From Desulfoferrobacter suflitae (GTDB taxonomy: Bacteria > Desulfobacterota > Syntrophobacteria > Syntrophobacterales > Syntrophobacteraceae), in NCBI RefSeq assembly GCF_022603395.1, contig NZ_JAIBKA010000005.1, positions 186,001-250,000 of the forward strand: a DNA stretch of 64,000 bases, in the 5' to 3' direction. Under the pieces are notes generated by a model that made no database searches, was not told where the DNA came from, and worked only from the letters and a program-made list of their open reading frames with translations. Position 1 is the first letter of the stretch, and each line of letters begins with the position of its first letter. The translations under genes were made by a program, and so were the position numbers. Shown piece by piece: positions 52,045 through 60,651 of this stretch.

Positions 52045-53305
52045 AATTTATTTACATGCGATGAACTCGATATCTCCCAAAAGCCATCGCCGGCTGAGGG
52101 TGGTCTTTTGCCTGCTGATGCTGGTCGGTGCGTTTGCATTCATCACAGGCATTTTGGGACCGCATCCCCAGAGGGCATGGCAGACCTATCTGGTCAACTT
52201 TGTATTCTGGACCGGCCTGTGCTTCGGCAGCGTCCTTTTTTCCGCCATCTTGACCATAACCAATGCCCGTTGGGGCCGACCCCTCAAACGCCTTGCCGAA
52301 GCTGCCGCCGCCTTTTTGCCGGTCTCCTTCGTGTTGTTTTGGATCATCTTTCTGGGAAGGAAGGAAATATTTCACTGGATTCACGAACCGATTCCGGAAA
52401 AAGTCGCCTGGCTGAATGTGCCGTTCCTCTTTGCTCGGGACGCTGCCGGCCTGCTTGCCCTCACCATCCTCTCCATGGCCATCGTCTATTTTTCGGTCAA
52501 ACGGGACATGGACTCGGCGGCGGGACACACCGCCAAGCTGCAGCTCGATGGAGACGGGCGGGATTGGTACGAGCGCATTCTGGTCGTTCTCTCTCCCCTG
52601 TACGGGATCCTTTACGCCCTCGTGTTGAGCCTCATTGCCTTTGATCTGATCATGTCGTTGAGCCCTCACTGGTACAGCACCCTGTTCGGGGCCGCCTATT
52701 TCATAGGAAGTCTGTATACCGGGCTGGCGGCATTGATGATTTTCGCAGGGATAGCAGTCAAGGGATTAAAGCTCGGCCGCTACATTCATCCGCACCAGTT
52801 CCATAACCTGGGAAAGTTGATTCTGGGATTCTGCCTGATGACGGGAGACTTTTTCTTCACCCAGTTTTTTGTCATCTGGTACGGCAATCTTCCCGAAGAA
52901 ACTCGCTACGTCATACTGCGAACCCGCAGCGTCACCTGGGAGTCATTGGCCTGGACCGTGTTGATCGTCTGTTTCGCGCTGCCTTTTGTGGTTTTGTTGA
53001 GCCGCAGGATCAAGATGAAGCCCGTGGCCATGATGATTCTCAGCTCTGTTATTCTGGCAGGAATGTGGCTGGAACGATTTCTGCTCGTGGCCCCGTCGAT
53101 CTGGCATGGACAGAGTCTTCCCCTGGGGATGAGCGAAATCCTGATCAGCGCAGGCTTTATTGGCACAATTGCCCTGTGCATTTTGACATTTGTGCAGCGG
53201 TTTCCCATTCTGCCGGTTGCCGATCCGCTGTTTCGCGCATATCTGACCACAACGACGGGCAGGAACCAGTGGCGACCGGAAACGGGTGCGGGTGTGGCCG
53301 GATGA
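52028..53305 (+). CDS. actF: Alternative Complex III membrane subunit ActF
   Basis: A 425-residue polytopic protein homologous to ActC, with about ten helices but lacking the quinol-site role in known ACIII structures, where it may support proton conduction. Segments include QTYLVNFVFWTGLCFGSVLF, AYFIGSLYTGLAALMIFAGI and IHPHQFHNLGKLILGFCLMT. I start at the ATG at 52028, preceded by GAGGAGG and inside the actD end. The frame opens at 52004. Its stop overlaps the start of the next gene (ATGA). Confidence 0.88.
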   Translation: MRPANEIYLHAMNSISPKSHRRLRVVFCLLMLVGAFAFITGILGPHPQRAWQTYLVNFVFWTGLCFGSVLFSAILTITNARWGRPLKRLAEAAAAFLPVSFVLFWIIFLGRKEIFHWIHEPIPEKVAWLNVPFLFARDAAGLLALTILSMAIVYFSVKRDMDSAAGHTAKLQLDGDGRDWYERILVVLSPLYGILYALVLSLIAFDLIMSLSPHWYSTLFGAAYFIGSLYTGLAALMIFAGIAVKGLKLGRYIHPHQFHNLGKLILGFCLMTGDFFFTQFFVIWYGNLPEETRYVILRTRSVTWESLAWTVLIVCFALPFVVLLSRRIKMKPVAMMILSSVILAGMWLERFLLVAPSIWHGQSLPLGMSEILISAGFIGTIALCILTFVQRFPILPVADPLFRAYLTTTTGRNQWRPETGAGVAG

Positions 53306-53841
53306 GTGAGAGAAGCAAAACACAAACTTTTCTCAGGATCAGGTGGGGTCGTTGGTTGGCCGCATCGTCACTGCTGATCGGCGCCTTGCTGTACCTGTAC
53401 TACCTCTACCCTCAGCAGGGAACAGGGCCGCGGCAGCCGATTTATTTCAGCCATCGGGTGCATGCCGGAGTCAAGCAAATCAACTGCCGCTTCTGCCATC
53501 CCTTTGTCGATCGCTCAAGAAACGCCGGGATTCCTGCGGTGGAAAAATGCTTTTTCTGCCACGAGTACATCATCCCGCAGCACCCGCAAATTGTAAAAGA
53601 AAGGGAACACTACGAGAGCAATACCCCGGTGCCCTGGGTGCAGGTCTACTATGTGCCGGACTACGTCAAATTCAACCACCAGCCACACATCCTGTGGGGC
53701 AGGCTGGATTGTACCAATTGCCACGGGCCGGTGCAGAACATGGATCGGCTGCAGCCGGTAGAGTTCCAAATGGGATTTTGCATCGATTGCCACCAACAGA
53801 AGAATGCTCAGATTGACTGCTGGCTGGCATGCCATCACTGA
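53302..53841 (+). CDS. actA: Pentaheme cytochrome c, ActA-like
   Basis: A 179-residue membrane-anchored periplasmic cytochrome. One N-terminal helix (about 18-36) is followed by heme sites CRFCH, CFFCH, CTNCH and CIDCH and, at the extreme C-terminus, CWLACH, a CX3CH variant. That makes five, as in ActA of Alternative Complex III. FSHRVHAG and FNHQPHILWG supply further His ligands, as in the cytochrome c7/NrfH-like fold. It overlaps actF by 4 bases. In known complexes ActA comes first in the operon; here it follows actF and precedes ccoN. Confidence 0.87.
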   Translation: MSERSKTQTFLRIRWGRWLAASSLLIGALLYLYYLYPQQGTGPRQPIYFSHRVHAGVKQINCRFCHPFVDRSRNAGIPAVEKCFFCHEYIIPQHPQIVKEREHYESNTPVPWVQVYYVPDYVKFNHQPHILWGRLDCTNCHGPVQNMDRLQPVEFQMGFCIDCHQQKNAQIDCWLACHH

Positions 53842-53872
53842 ATAGAATAAGATTGAATCAGAGGGGCATGGG

Positions 53873-55240
53873 TTGAAGTTGTTCAAGGATGAGCCTTACG
53901 GCACGACCAAACTGTTCTTTCTCAGTTCGGCGGTGTGGTTCGTCATCGGAACCCTGGCGGGGTTCATCGATGCCACCCATCTGGCTGCTCCCGAATTACT
54001 GGGGGACATCCCCTGGATCGTATTCGGCCGGATACGCCCGATGCACACCAACCTGGTGATTTTCGGCTTCGTTGGTTCGGCACTGCTCGGGACAGCCCAT
54101 TACCTGGTCCCCACACTGGTGCACACGCCGCTGTACAGCGAGCGGCTGGGTAAGGCATCGCTGTGGATCTGGAATGTGGCCGTCATCGCCGGAACAGCCA
54201 CGCTCAGCATGGCCTATTCCCAGGGGAGAGAATACGCCGAGTGGATCTGGCCGGTTGATATGGCCGTTTTGACTGCTCTTGCAATGATGTTCTACAACCT
54301 TTTGCAGACGGTGGTGCGAAGAAAAGAAAAAATTCTCTACGTATCCACGTGGTATGTCTTCGGTGGTCTGGTGTTCACTTTCTTCATCTATTTTTTTGGG
54401 AACGCCGTCTGGAACCCGGGTACGGGAGCCATCACAGGCATGCCCGACGCCATTCTCGCCTGGTTTTACGGCCACGGCGTGGTGGGATTGTTCCTGACAC
54501 CGCTGGCGGTTGCTTCCGCCTACTACATCATTCCCATTGTTTCGCGTTCGCCGCTCTACAGCCATACCTTGTCCCTGGTGGGCTTCTGGACAATCCTCAT
54601 GATCTACACACACATTGGCACCCACCACCTGCTGCAGACTCCCGCCCCCACCTGGCTGAAAGTCATTGCCATTTCCGGCAGCCTCGGGATGCTCATTCCG
54701 GTGGCGACGGTGCTGGTGAATTTATGGCTGACCATGCGCGGACGGCTCGGCTACCTGCATGCGGATATCGGCGGCAAGTTCATATTTGCCGGGCTCGTCT
54801 GGTACCTTCTCACCTGCATACAGGGTCCTTTGCAGTCACTGCCGGTGGTCCAGCGAGTCACTCATTTGAACAACTGGGTGATTGCCCACGCGCACCTGGG
54901 AGTGCTGGGTTTTTCGGGAACCATCGCTCTCGGCAGCATGTACTTCATCCTCCCCAGAATAACGGGCCACTCTTTGTACAGCAGACGGTTGGCCGATGTG
55001 CAATACTGGCTGGTGCTCATCGGCATGGCCGGTTTTTTCACGGTCCTCACAGCAGCGGGGCTGATTCAGGGCAACGGCTGGCTGAACGGCGAAGTGGTCT
55101 ACAGACTATTGCCCCAAATTCACGTTTACATGCTGTTGCGTGTCTCCATTGGAATACTCATTGTGGGAGCCGCGTGCATCGGCCTTTACAACATTGTGAT
55201 GACACTTCGAGGAGAACGATCGGTCACTGAAACGCCATGA
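53873..55240 (+). CDS. ccoN: cbb3-type cytochrome c oxidase subunit I
   Basis: Catalytic heme-copper oxidase subunit that reduces O2 to water, 455 residues and twelve helices. Heme and CuB ligands are visible: RPMHTNLVIFGFVGSALLGT (low-spin heme), WFYGHGVVGLFLTPLAVAS (CuB region), IYTHIGTHHLLQTPAP with the Tyr and His pair of C-family enzymes, and the AHAHLGVLGFSG segment. The start is TTG at 53873 with AGAGGGG upstream. Its stop overlaps the next start by 4 bases. It lies directly after actA, so ACIII can pass electrons straight to it. Confidence 0.93.
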   Translation: MKLFKDEPYGTTKLFFLSSAVWFVIGTLAGFIDATHLAAPELLGDIPWIVFGRIRPMHTNLVIFGFVGSALLGTAHYLVPTLVHTPLYSERLGKASLWIWNVAVIAGTATLSMAYSQGREYAEWIWPVDMAVLTALAMMFYNLLQTVVRRKEKILYVSTWYVFGGLVFTFFIYFFGNAVWNPGTGAITGMPDAILAWFYGHGVVGLFLTPLAVASAYYIIPIVSRSPLYSHTLSLVGFWTILMIYTHIGTHHLLQTPAPTWLKVIAISGSLGMLIPVATVLVNLWLTMRGRLGYLHADIGGKFIFAGLVWYLLTCIQGPLQSLPVVQRVTHLNNWVIAHAHLGVLGFSGTIALGSMYFILPRITGHSLYSRRLADVQYWLVLIGMAGFFTVLTAAGLIQGNGWLNGEVVYRLLPQIHVYMLLRVSIGILIVGAACIGLYNIVMTLRGERSVTETP

Positions 55241-56187
55241 AAATGACACCGACCTTGATCATCATCGGAGGAGCGGCGATTTTTGCCGTGGTCCTTCTGA
55301 TCGTCGTCATCTTGCCATGGACGACCATCAGCGAGGAACCGTCCGAAATTTTTCGACCCCGTACCGAAATTGAACAACGGGGCCGCGTGCTGTATGTGAA
55401 AAACGGCTGCACATACTGCCATACCCAGTTTGTCCGCAATATCGACTGGGGTTTGGGCGCGGAGCGGATTGCCCGCTCAGGAGACTATATCGAAGATCAA
55501 CCGCATTTGCTCGGCACCGAGCGAACCGGCCCGGATCTCTCCCAGGAGGGAGGAGAGCATCCGGATGACTGGCATTTGGCGCATTTCGTCAATCCCCGCT
55601 ATGTGCGCCCGGAATCCATCATGCCCAGTTGGGGGTTTCTGGGAATTGACAACATCCGCGCCCTCATCGCCTACAAACAGAGCCTGGGATTCACAATGGC
55701 GGACTATCGAGTGGCACGGCAGAAACATTGGAAACAAAAATCCATCGAGGCCTACGAAGCGGGACCCGATGACAATGTAAAGTGGCTGCATGAACGGGTA
55801 CCGGAACCCTGGAGGCAGCTTCCCAACCCTTATCCCACCACCGCCGCCGGTCTGCAGCGCGGACAGCGCATCTATCAGGGTTTCTGCATCGGCTGCCACG
55901 GCCCCATTGGTGACGGCATGGGACCTGCCCAGCCATACCTGTACCCGCCTCCCTTGAATTTTACGGTGCTGCGGGATCGAGGCGTATCCGGCGGAATTTT
56001 TTACTATCAAATCATGAACGGAATTACGGGCACCGCCATGCCCTATTTTAAACGGGAACTGGAATCGGAAAAAATCTGGGACGTGGGGAATTACGTGGCC
56101 GTCACCTTCATCGGTCAAAGCGATGCGGGCAGACCGCCCAGAGGAATCCCCGCCGCCTATGAGACACAGCCGGAGGTCCGGGAGTAA
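55237..56187 (+). CDS. ccoO: Diheme cytochrome c subunit: CcoO fused to a second cytochrome c domain
   Basis: A 316-residue protein with one N-terminal helix (about 6-27). The CcoO domain has the heme site CTYCHTQFVR (about 58-67) and the Met-ligand region PESIMPSWGFLG. A second cytochrome c domain (about 205-300) has CIGCHG and a Met candidate in GTAMPYFKRE. Ordinary CcoO carries one heme and a separate CcoP carries two. No other ccoP or ccoQ gene is present, so this fusion may replace both. It overlaps ccoN by 4 bases and abuts ccoS. Confidence 0.88.
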   Translation: MKMTPTLIIIGGAAIFAVVLLIVVILPWTTISEEPSEIFRPRTEIEQRGRVLYVKNGCTYCHTQFVRNIDWGLGAERIARSGDYIEDQPHLLGTERTGPDLSQEGGEHPDDWHLAHFVNPRYVRPESIMPSWGFLGIDNIRALIAYKQSLGFTMADYRVARQKHWKQKSIEAYEAGPDDNVKWLHERVPEPWRQLPNPYPTTAAGLQRGQRIYQGFCIGCHGPIGDGMGPAQPYLYPPPLNFTVLRDRGVSGGIFYYQIMNGITGTAMPYFKRELESEKIWDVGNYVAVTFIGQSDAGRPPRGIPAAYETQPEVRE

Positions 56188-56444
56188 TGTATTATTCGAG
56201 TTGGTTGAGTCTTATCGTGATCAGTTTGGGCGTCAGCGTGGCTGCCTTTGTCTGGGCTTTGCACAACGGACAGTTTTCCGATCAGAGGCGGGCAAGGTAC
56301 ATCCCCCTCAGCAGCGAACCGGTTTTGCCCCCCTTGCATCAGCCGACCAAAAGAATATGGGAATTGTATGCCCTGGCAATCGTTGGGCTCCTCGGCCTGG
56401 CCGCCATATCCGTCTCCATCGCGCTCAGCCTTTACTGGATATAA
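56187..56444 (+). CDS. ccoS: CcoS-like cbb3 oxidase assembly protein with an extra helix
   Basis: An 85-residue membrane protein. The first half matches CcoS: VISLGVSVAAFVWALHNGQF (about 10-29), including the hallmark WALxxGQF then D. The second half has another helix (about 61-83) not found in standard CcoS of 45-70 residues. CcoS is needed to insert heme b and CuB into CcoN. Its start overlaps the stop of the preceding gene by 1 base. Confidence 0.7.
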   Translation: MYYSSWLSLIVISLGVSVAAFVWALHNGQFSDQRRARYIPLSSEPVLPPLHQPTKRIWELYALAIVGLLGLAAISVSIALSLYWI

Positions 56445-56454
56445 GGAAACTGCC

Positions 56455-56724
56455 ATGAGATTTTTCCCATTACTGGACTTTCAGTACATGGTGCTCGCTT
56501 CGTTTCTGGGACTGCTTGGCCTGGTTCTCACCTACCTGGCCTGGGCAGGTTACAGCCATCGGCCCACCGATGAAAGGGAATCTGTCCAGGAGATCGAACT
56601 GCACGACGACCATCCCCACGGCACCAACCCTGTTGTCCCGCTGCTACTGTTTGTCTTCATTGGGGTCACCGCCTGGGCGCTGGGCTATGCCGTGGTGGTG
56701 GGCCTGTTCGGGGAGCCCATATGA
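56455..56724 (+). CDS. Small two-helix membrane protein of the oxidase operon
   Basis: An 89-residue protein with two helices (about 8-30 and 63-85) joined by an acidic, His-rich loop (EIELHDDHPHG). AAGGAAAC precedes the ATG at 56455. I do not recognise a family. Its place between ccoS and the ActE-like cytochrome suggests an accessory subunit or CcoQ-like stabiliser. The His/Asp loop might bind metal. Confidence 0.6.
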   Translation: MRFFPLLDFQYMVLASFLGLLGLVLTYLAWAGYSHRPTDERESVQEIELHDDHPHGTNPVVPLLLFVFIGVTAWALGYAVVVGLFGEPI

Positions 56725-57026
56725 TGAAATCAAGCGCAAAAACATGCTCGTCCAATGAGCAGAACAAAGCGGGCCTGTTCAGCTGGTTGATGGTGCTGGG
56801 ACTGGCGGCTTTCTTTTGTGTCTGGGGACTTTTCATTTTTTTCACCGTGGGAGACAAGGGGCCACCCCCCTGGGACTTTGGTGTAGTGCCGGATATACCC
56901 GGAGAATCGCCCTACAGCAACTACGGACCACGCTTTGTTCCAGGCCAGGGAATCACGGTGCCCCCACAACACGTCGATACGCAGGCAATCGAACCTTATG
57001 GCCTGACGCTCAAGGAAATGCCGTAA
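56721..57026 (+). CDS. Small single-helix membrane protein of the oxidase operon
   Basis: A 101-residue protein with one helix (about 20-41, SWLMVLGLAAFFCVWGLFIF) and a Pro/Gly-rich exported tail (about 45-101) containing GPPPWDFGVVPDIPGESPYS. No family is recognised. Its start overlaps the preceding stop by 4 bases, and its stop shares a base with the next ATG, so translation is coupled through this part of the operon. Confidence 0.6.
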   Translation: MMKSSAKTCSSNEQNKAGLFSWLMVLGLAAFFCVWGLFIFFTVGDKGPPPWDFGVVPDIPGESPYSNYGPRFVPGQGITVPPQHVDTQAIEPYGLTLKEMP

Positions 57027-57538
57027 TGGACCGGAATAGAAGCAGGCATGGCCAGTGGTTTTATTTTGTGCTCGGGTCGTTATTGCTGGTGCAGTTGTTG
57101 AGCGGCTGTGATTATGCGCGGATGAAAGATGACGAGGCTATTCAGACCTACGCCGACTCCATGCCCGCCATGCCCGGACAGAGCGTACCGGTCGAGGGCG
57201 GCACTGAGCAGCTGCAACAGACAGATCCCAAAACCCTTGAGAATCCCCTGGCACCCACCCCCGAAACAGTCCAGCTGGGGGCCGAAAAGTATGGTTATTA
57301 TTGTCAGCAGTGCCACGGCCCGACCGGTAAGGGCAACGGGACGGTGGGGCAGAGCTTTGCCCCTCTCCCCACCAGCTTGCAGAGTCCATACGTGCAGCAG
57401 CAAAGCGATGGAGAAATTTTCTATCGAACCAGTTTCGGCTACAAGAGGCACCCTCCTATGGCCTACACCGTTGCAGCACTGGACCGCTGGGCTATTGTCA
57501 TTTTCATCCGGTCGCTGCATCCCCCCGACAGAGGATAG
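57026..57538 (+). CDS. actE: Monoheme lipoprotein cytochrome c, ActE-like
   Basis: A 170-residue exported cytochrome. The signal peptide ends in the lipobox LLSGC (lipidated Cys near 28), a feature of ActE. One heme site is present, CQQCHG (about 94-99), and KRHPPMAYTV supplies a likely Met ligand. The MPAMPGQSVPVEGG stretch before the domain resembles the VxGTxxR-like linker of ACIII cytochromes. It could carry electrons from ACIII to the oxidase. It overlaps the previous stop by one base and is 40 bases before the copper ATPase. Confidence 0.75.
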   Translation: MDRNRSRHGQWFYFVLGSLLLVQLLSGCDYARMKDDEAIQTYADSMPAMPGQSVPVEGGTEQLQQTDPKTLENPLAPTPETVQLGAEKYGYYCQQCHGPTGKGNGTVGQSFAPLPTSLQSPYVQQQSDGEIFYRTSFGYKRHPPMAYTVAALDRWAIVIFIRSLHPPDRG

Positions 57539-57577
57539 TGCCATGTTCACTCCGTCAGCCAAGGCCCATGGTTAATC

Positions 57578-60133
57578 GTGTCTTCCTCATGGCGGATGGA
57601 TACCGACAACCAGTGCACGGCAACCAGAGCCTGCAGCCTCTGTGGTCTGCCGATCGGCCGATCGCGTCTCAAGCAATCGGTGAACGGCACGGAAGCACGT
57701 TTCTGCTGCCCCGGCTGCCACTACGTTTTCCAGATCCTCTCCTCGGATCCCAATGGCGCATCTGCCGATTTGAAAAACACGGAGCTATATCAAACCTGCC
57801 TGGCCGCAGGCATCATCCCCCGCAGCGCAGCAGACCCGAACGCCGCGCAAGTTTTCAGTCGCGTCTGGGAGGATGAAGCGGATCTGGCACACGACCTTAC
57901 CCTGAAGGTTGACGGAATGTGGTGCACCGCCTGTTCCTGGCTCATAGAGGAAGTGCTCCACAGGATGCATGGAGTGCTGCAGGCCAGAGTCTGTTTTTTA
58001 TCCGATCTCGTACAGGTCAGATACCTCCCGCACCGCGTCAATCCGCAGGACATTGAAAGCCGCATTGCGCAGTTGGGCTATTCTGCCTCCCGTCCGGGCG
58101 CATCCGAATCTTCTCAGGAAAACAAACGCTTGTTGCTGCGCCTTGGAATTTCAGCCATTTTGACGGTGAACAGCATGATGATCTCCTTTGCCCTCTATTT
58201 CGGTTTGTTTCAGGATCTTGGGCAAAACGCCGTCGCGTACCTCTCCTATCCCCTCTGGATGCTTGCCACACCGGTGGTCTTCTACGGCGGATATCCCATC
58301 CTGAAACGGGCGGCCATGGGAATTTGCTACAAGCACACCGGAATGGACACACTCATCGCCGTCGGAGCTCTCGCTGCATACCTCTACAGCACGCTGCGCC
58401 TGCTGGAAGGCAGTACTCACCTGTATTTTGACACCGCCTCAATGCTGGTGACCCTGGTGCTGCTCGGAAAATACATTGAAATGCACGCCCGGGAGAAGGT
58501 TTCCGCAGGGATAAACGAGCTCTACGGATTGGCCAATCAAAAAGCTCGTCTATGGCAGAATGGAACCGAACGATGGGTTGCAGCCCGGGCCATCGTTGCG
58601 GGGGATGAGTTCCTGGTGGGTTCGGGGGAAAGGGTTTCCGTCGACAGTCTGGTGATTTCAGGCCGGGCGGCGTTGGACCAATCGGTCCTGACCGGCGAAT
58701 CCAAGCCGGTGAGAAAATCCGTGGGAGACGAAATTCTGGCAGGCGCTCTGGTTCTCGAAGGAGAACTGCGCATGCGGGCCATCCGTGTGGGAGCCGACAG
58801 TTCGCTTGGCCAAATGATAGCCATGATTCAACAAGCCCTTGCCGCCAAGGCTCCTATGGAACTGCTGGCAGACCGCATCACCCGGTGGCTGGTACCCGCA
58901 ATTCTGTTTCTTGCAGGGGTAACCGCCGTGGCTCTGTCTTTCGCCAGTGTCCCCAGGGACGTGGCATTCCTGCGGGCCGTGACGGTACTGGTGATCACCT
59001 GCCCCTGTGCACTGGGCATCGCCATCCCCCTGGCAAAGGTCGCGGCGCTTGCCGCGGGCCGAACCCATGGCATCCTCATACGCGACACATGCGCACTGGA
59101 AAGAGCCAGGAACCTGACCGCCCTCATTTTTGACAAGACCGGAACCGTAACACAAGGGAGCTTTTCGCTTGCCGGCATCATTGCCAATGGGATCGAAGAA
59201 GCCGAAGCGCTGCGGCGCATTGCATCCGTTGAAACCGCATCAAGCCACTTTATAGCCCGAGAAATTGTGCGCAAGGCCGAAGAACTTGCTATTCCGCTGG
59301 AGAAAGCAGATGATTTTACATCCTTTGCAGGACTGGGAGTAGCCGGGACCCTCTCGTGCGGCCGGGTCATCGTCGGCAATAGAAACTTCATGCGGCTGCA
59401 CAACTTCAAGCTGGCACCCCGGCTGACCCGGCGTGCCGAGGACCTTGAATCGGACGGAGCTACCGTTGTCTTTTTTGGCTGGAACAACCATGTTCAGGGG
59501 CTGTTGTGTTTGGGGGATCAGCTCAGAGTAAGCAGTCCAAAGCTTTTCGACGAACTGCAAGCGAGAAATATCCTCACCTGGATTGTCTCCGGCGACTCTC
59601 AGCAGACGACTCTGGCGGTTGCCCGAGAACTAGGAGCCCGGCACGCAGTGGGGCAGGCCCTGCCTCCGGAAAAAGCGGAAATTGTCAAAGGACTGCAGGA
59701 AAAAGGGCACATGGTAGGCATGATCGGCGACGGGATCAATGATTCAGCCGCCCTTGCCCAGGCGGACGTCGGTTTTGCAATGGGTGTCGGAGCCAATATC
59801 ATGCAGGAGGCTGCAGGTATTACCATCACCGGGGGCAATCCGGCAAAGATCTTGACGATTCTGGATTTGTCGCGATTAACCGCCGGAGTGATCCGGCAAA
59901 ACCTTTTCTTTTCCTTCTTTTACAATGCACTGGGAATCCCCCTGGCAGTCTTCGGCTATCTCAATCCACTGCTGGCCGTCTGCGCCATGTTCGCCAGCAG
60001 TCTCACCGTTATCGGCAACACGTTGCGCATAACTCGCAATGCAAAAAAAAATCAATGGGGGAAAGCTCCCTCGATCAACCCCGGCCGGGGTCATTGCGCA
60101 TTTGATGGCCCCTACTCGAGCGACAGCGGTTGA
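57578..60133 (+). CDS. ccoI: Copper-type P1B ATPase for cbb3 oxidase assembly (CcoI/FixI)
   Basis: A membrane ATPase of about 851 residues that supplies copper for the CuB site. The N-terminus has paired Cys motifs (CSLCG and FCCPGCH, about 19-47) typical of CcoI, then an HMA-like domain with MWCTACSW (about 114-121). Eight helices follow. Key motifs are CPC (about residue 474), the phosphorylated DKTGT (Asp near 519) and GDGIND (near 717). The start codon is uncertain: GTG at 57578 or ATG at 57596, with no clear ribosome-binding site. It is the last gene of the respiratory operon; its last 22 bases overlap the end of an opposing gene. Confidence 0.93.
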   Translation: MSSSWRMDTDNQCTATRACSLCGLPIGRSRLKQSVNGTEARFCCPGCHYVFQILSSDPNGASADLKNTELYQTCLAAGIIPRSAADPNAAQVFSRVWEDEADLAHDLTLKVDGMWCTACSWLIEEVLHRMHGVLQARVCFLSDLVQVRYLPHRVNPQDIESRIAQLGYSASRPGASESSQENKRLLLRLGISAILTVNSMMISFALYFGLFQDLGQNAVAYLSYPLWMLATPVVFYGGYPILKRAAMGICYKHTGMDTLIAVGALAAYLYSTLRLLEGSTHLYFDTASMLVTLVLLGKYIEMHAREKVSAGINELYGLANQKARLWQNGTERWVAARAIVAGDEFLVGSGERVSVDSLVISGRAALDQSVLTGESKPVRKSVGDEILAGALVLEGELRMRAIRVGADSSLGQMIAMIQQALAAKAPMELLADRITRWLVPAILFLAGVTAVALSFASVPRDVAFLRAVTVLVITCPCALGIAIPLAKVAALAAGRTHGILIRDTCALERARNLTALIFDKTGTVTQGSFSLAGIIANGIEEAEALRRIASVETASSHFIAREIVRKAEELAIPLEKADDFTSFAGLGVAGTLSCGRVIVGNRNFMRLHNFKLAPRLTRRAEDLESDGATVVFFGWNNHVQGLLCLGDQLRVSSPKLFDELQARNILTWIVSGDSQQTTLAVARELGARHAVGQALPPEKAEIVKGLQEKGHMVGMIGDGINDSAALAQADVGFAMGVGANIMQEAAGITITGGNPAKILTILDLSRLTAGVIRQNLFFSFFYNALGIPLAVFGYLNPLLAVCAMFASSLTVIGNTLRITRNAKKNQWGKAPSINPGRGHCAFDGPYSSDSG

Positions 60134-60450
60134 AAGAGATAGTCGATGATCCTGTCGTTTCCCCCGCTCTTTACCTGTTTCACAGCGTATTTCAGAATGG
60201 CTATCAGTTCCTGCAGGGACATGGCGGGAAACCTCTCCAGCCAGGCAGATACATGGGAAATGGTGATGCCTTTTTCCCTCAGATACTCCAGGTCGGGGTT
60301 TTCCTGGAGGGCCTTGTCGATTTCCTCCGGAGTGACTCGCCTGACATTTTCAACCCGCGTGATGGCCGTTGTCGCCGGCTCCATTCTCCTTTTCCCGGCC
60401 AACCTTTTTGCCGCCTGTTGAAAGTCTATGATTTTGGCGCCGTTTACCAT
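60112..60450 (-). CDS. Conserved-looking hypothetical protein
   Basis: A 112-residue soluble, mostly helical protein with a basic N-terminus (MVNGAKIIDFQQAAKRLAGK). The body contains RVTPEEIDKALQENPDLEYL and MSLQELIAILKYAVKQVKSG. No family is recognised. AGGAGGG lies 8 bases before the ATG at 60450, and codon use looks like its neighbours, so I consider it real. Its 3' end overlaps the 3' end of ccoI by 22 bases on the other strand. Confidence 0.6.
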   Translation of the reverse strand: MVNGAKIIDFQQAAKRLAGKRRMEPATTAITRVENVRRVTPEEIDKALQENPDLEYLREKGITISHVSAWLERFPAMSLQELIAILKYAVKQVKSGGNDRIIDYLFQPLSLE

Positions 60451-60651
60451 GGAACGAGCCCTCCTGGAGTGCCGCCGGGCGGTTCTTTGGTTGAATTCTC
60501 CGGTGTCCGCCAGCAAGCCCCTGCAAAGTAACAACAAAACACATTTATTGATAACTCAACCGCAAGGGATCTTCAAGCTCCTGCCAATCCAAAAACAATA
60601 ATTATTTCATATCGTAACAGGTTGAACAAGTGTCATTGTCATGGTTGTCGA

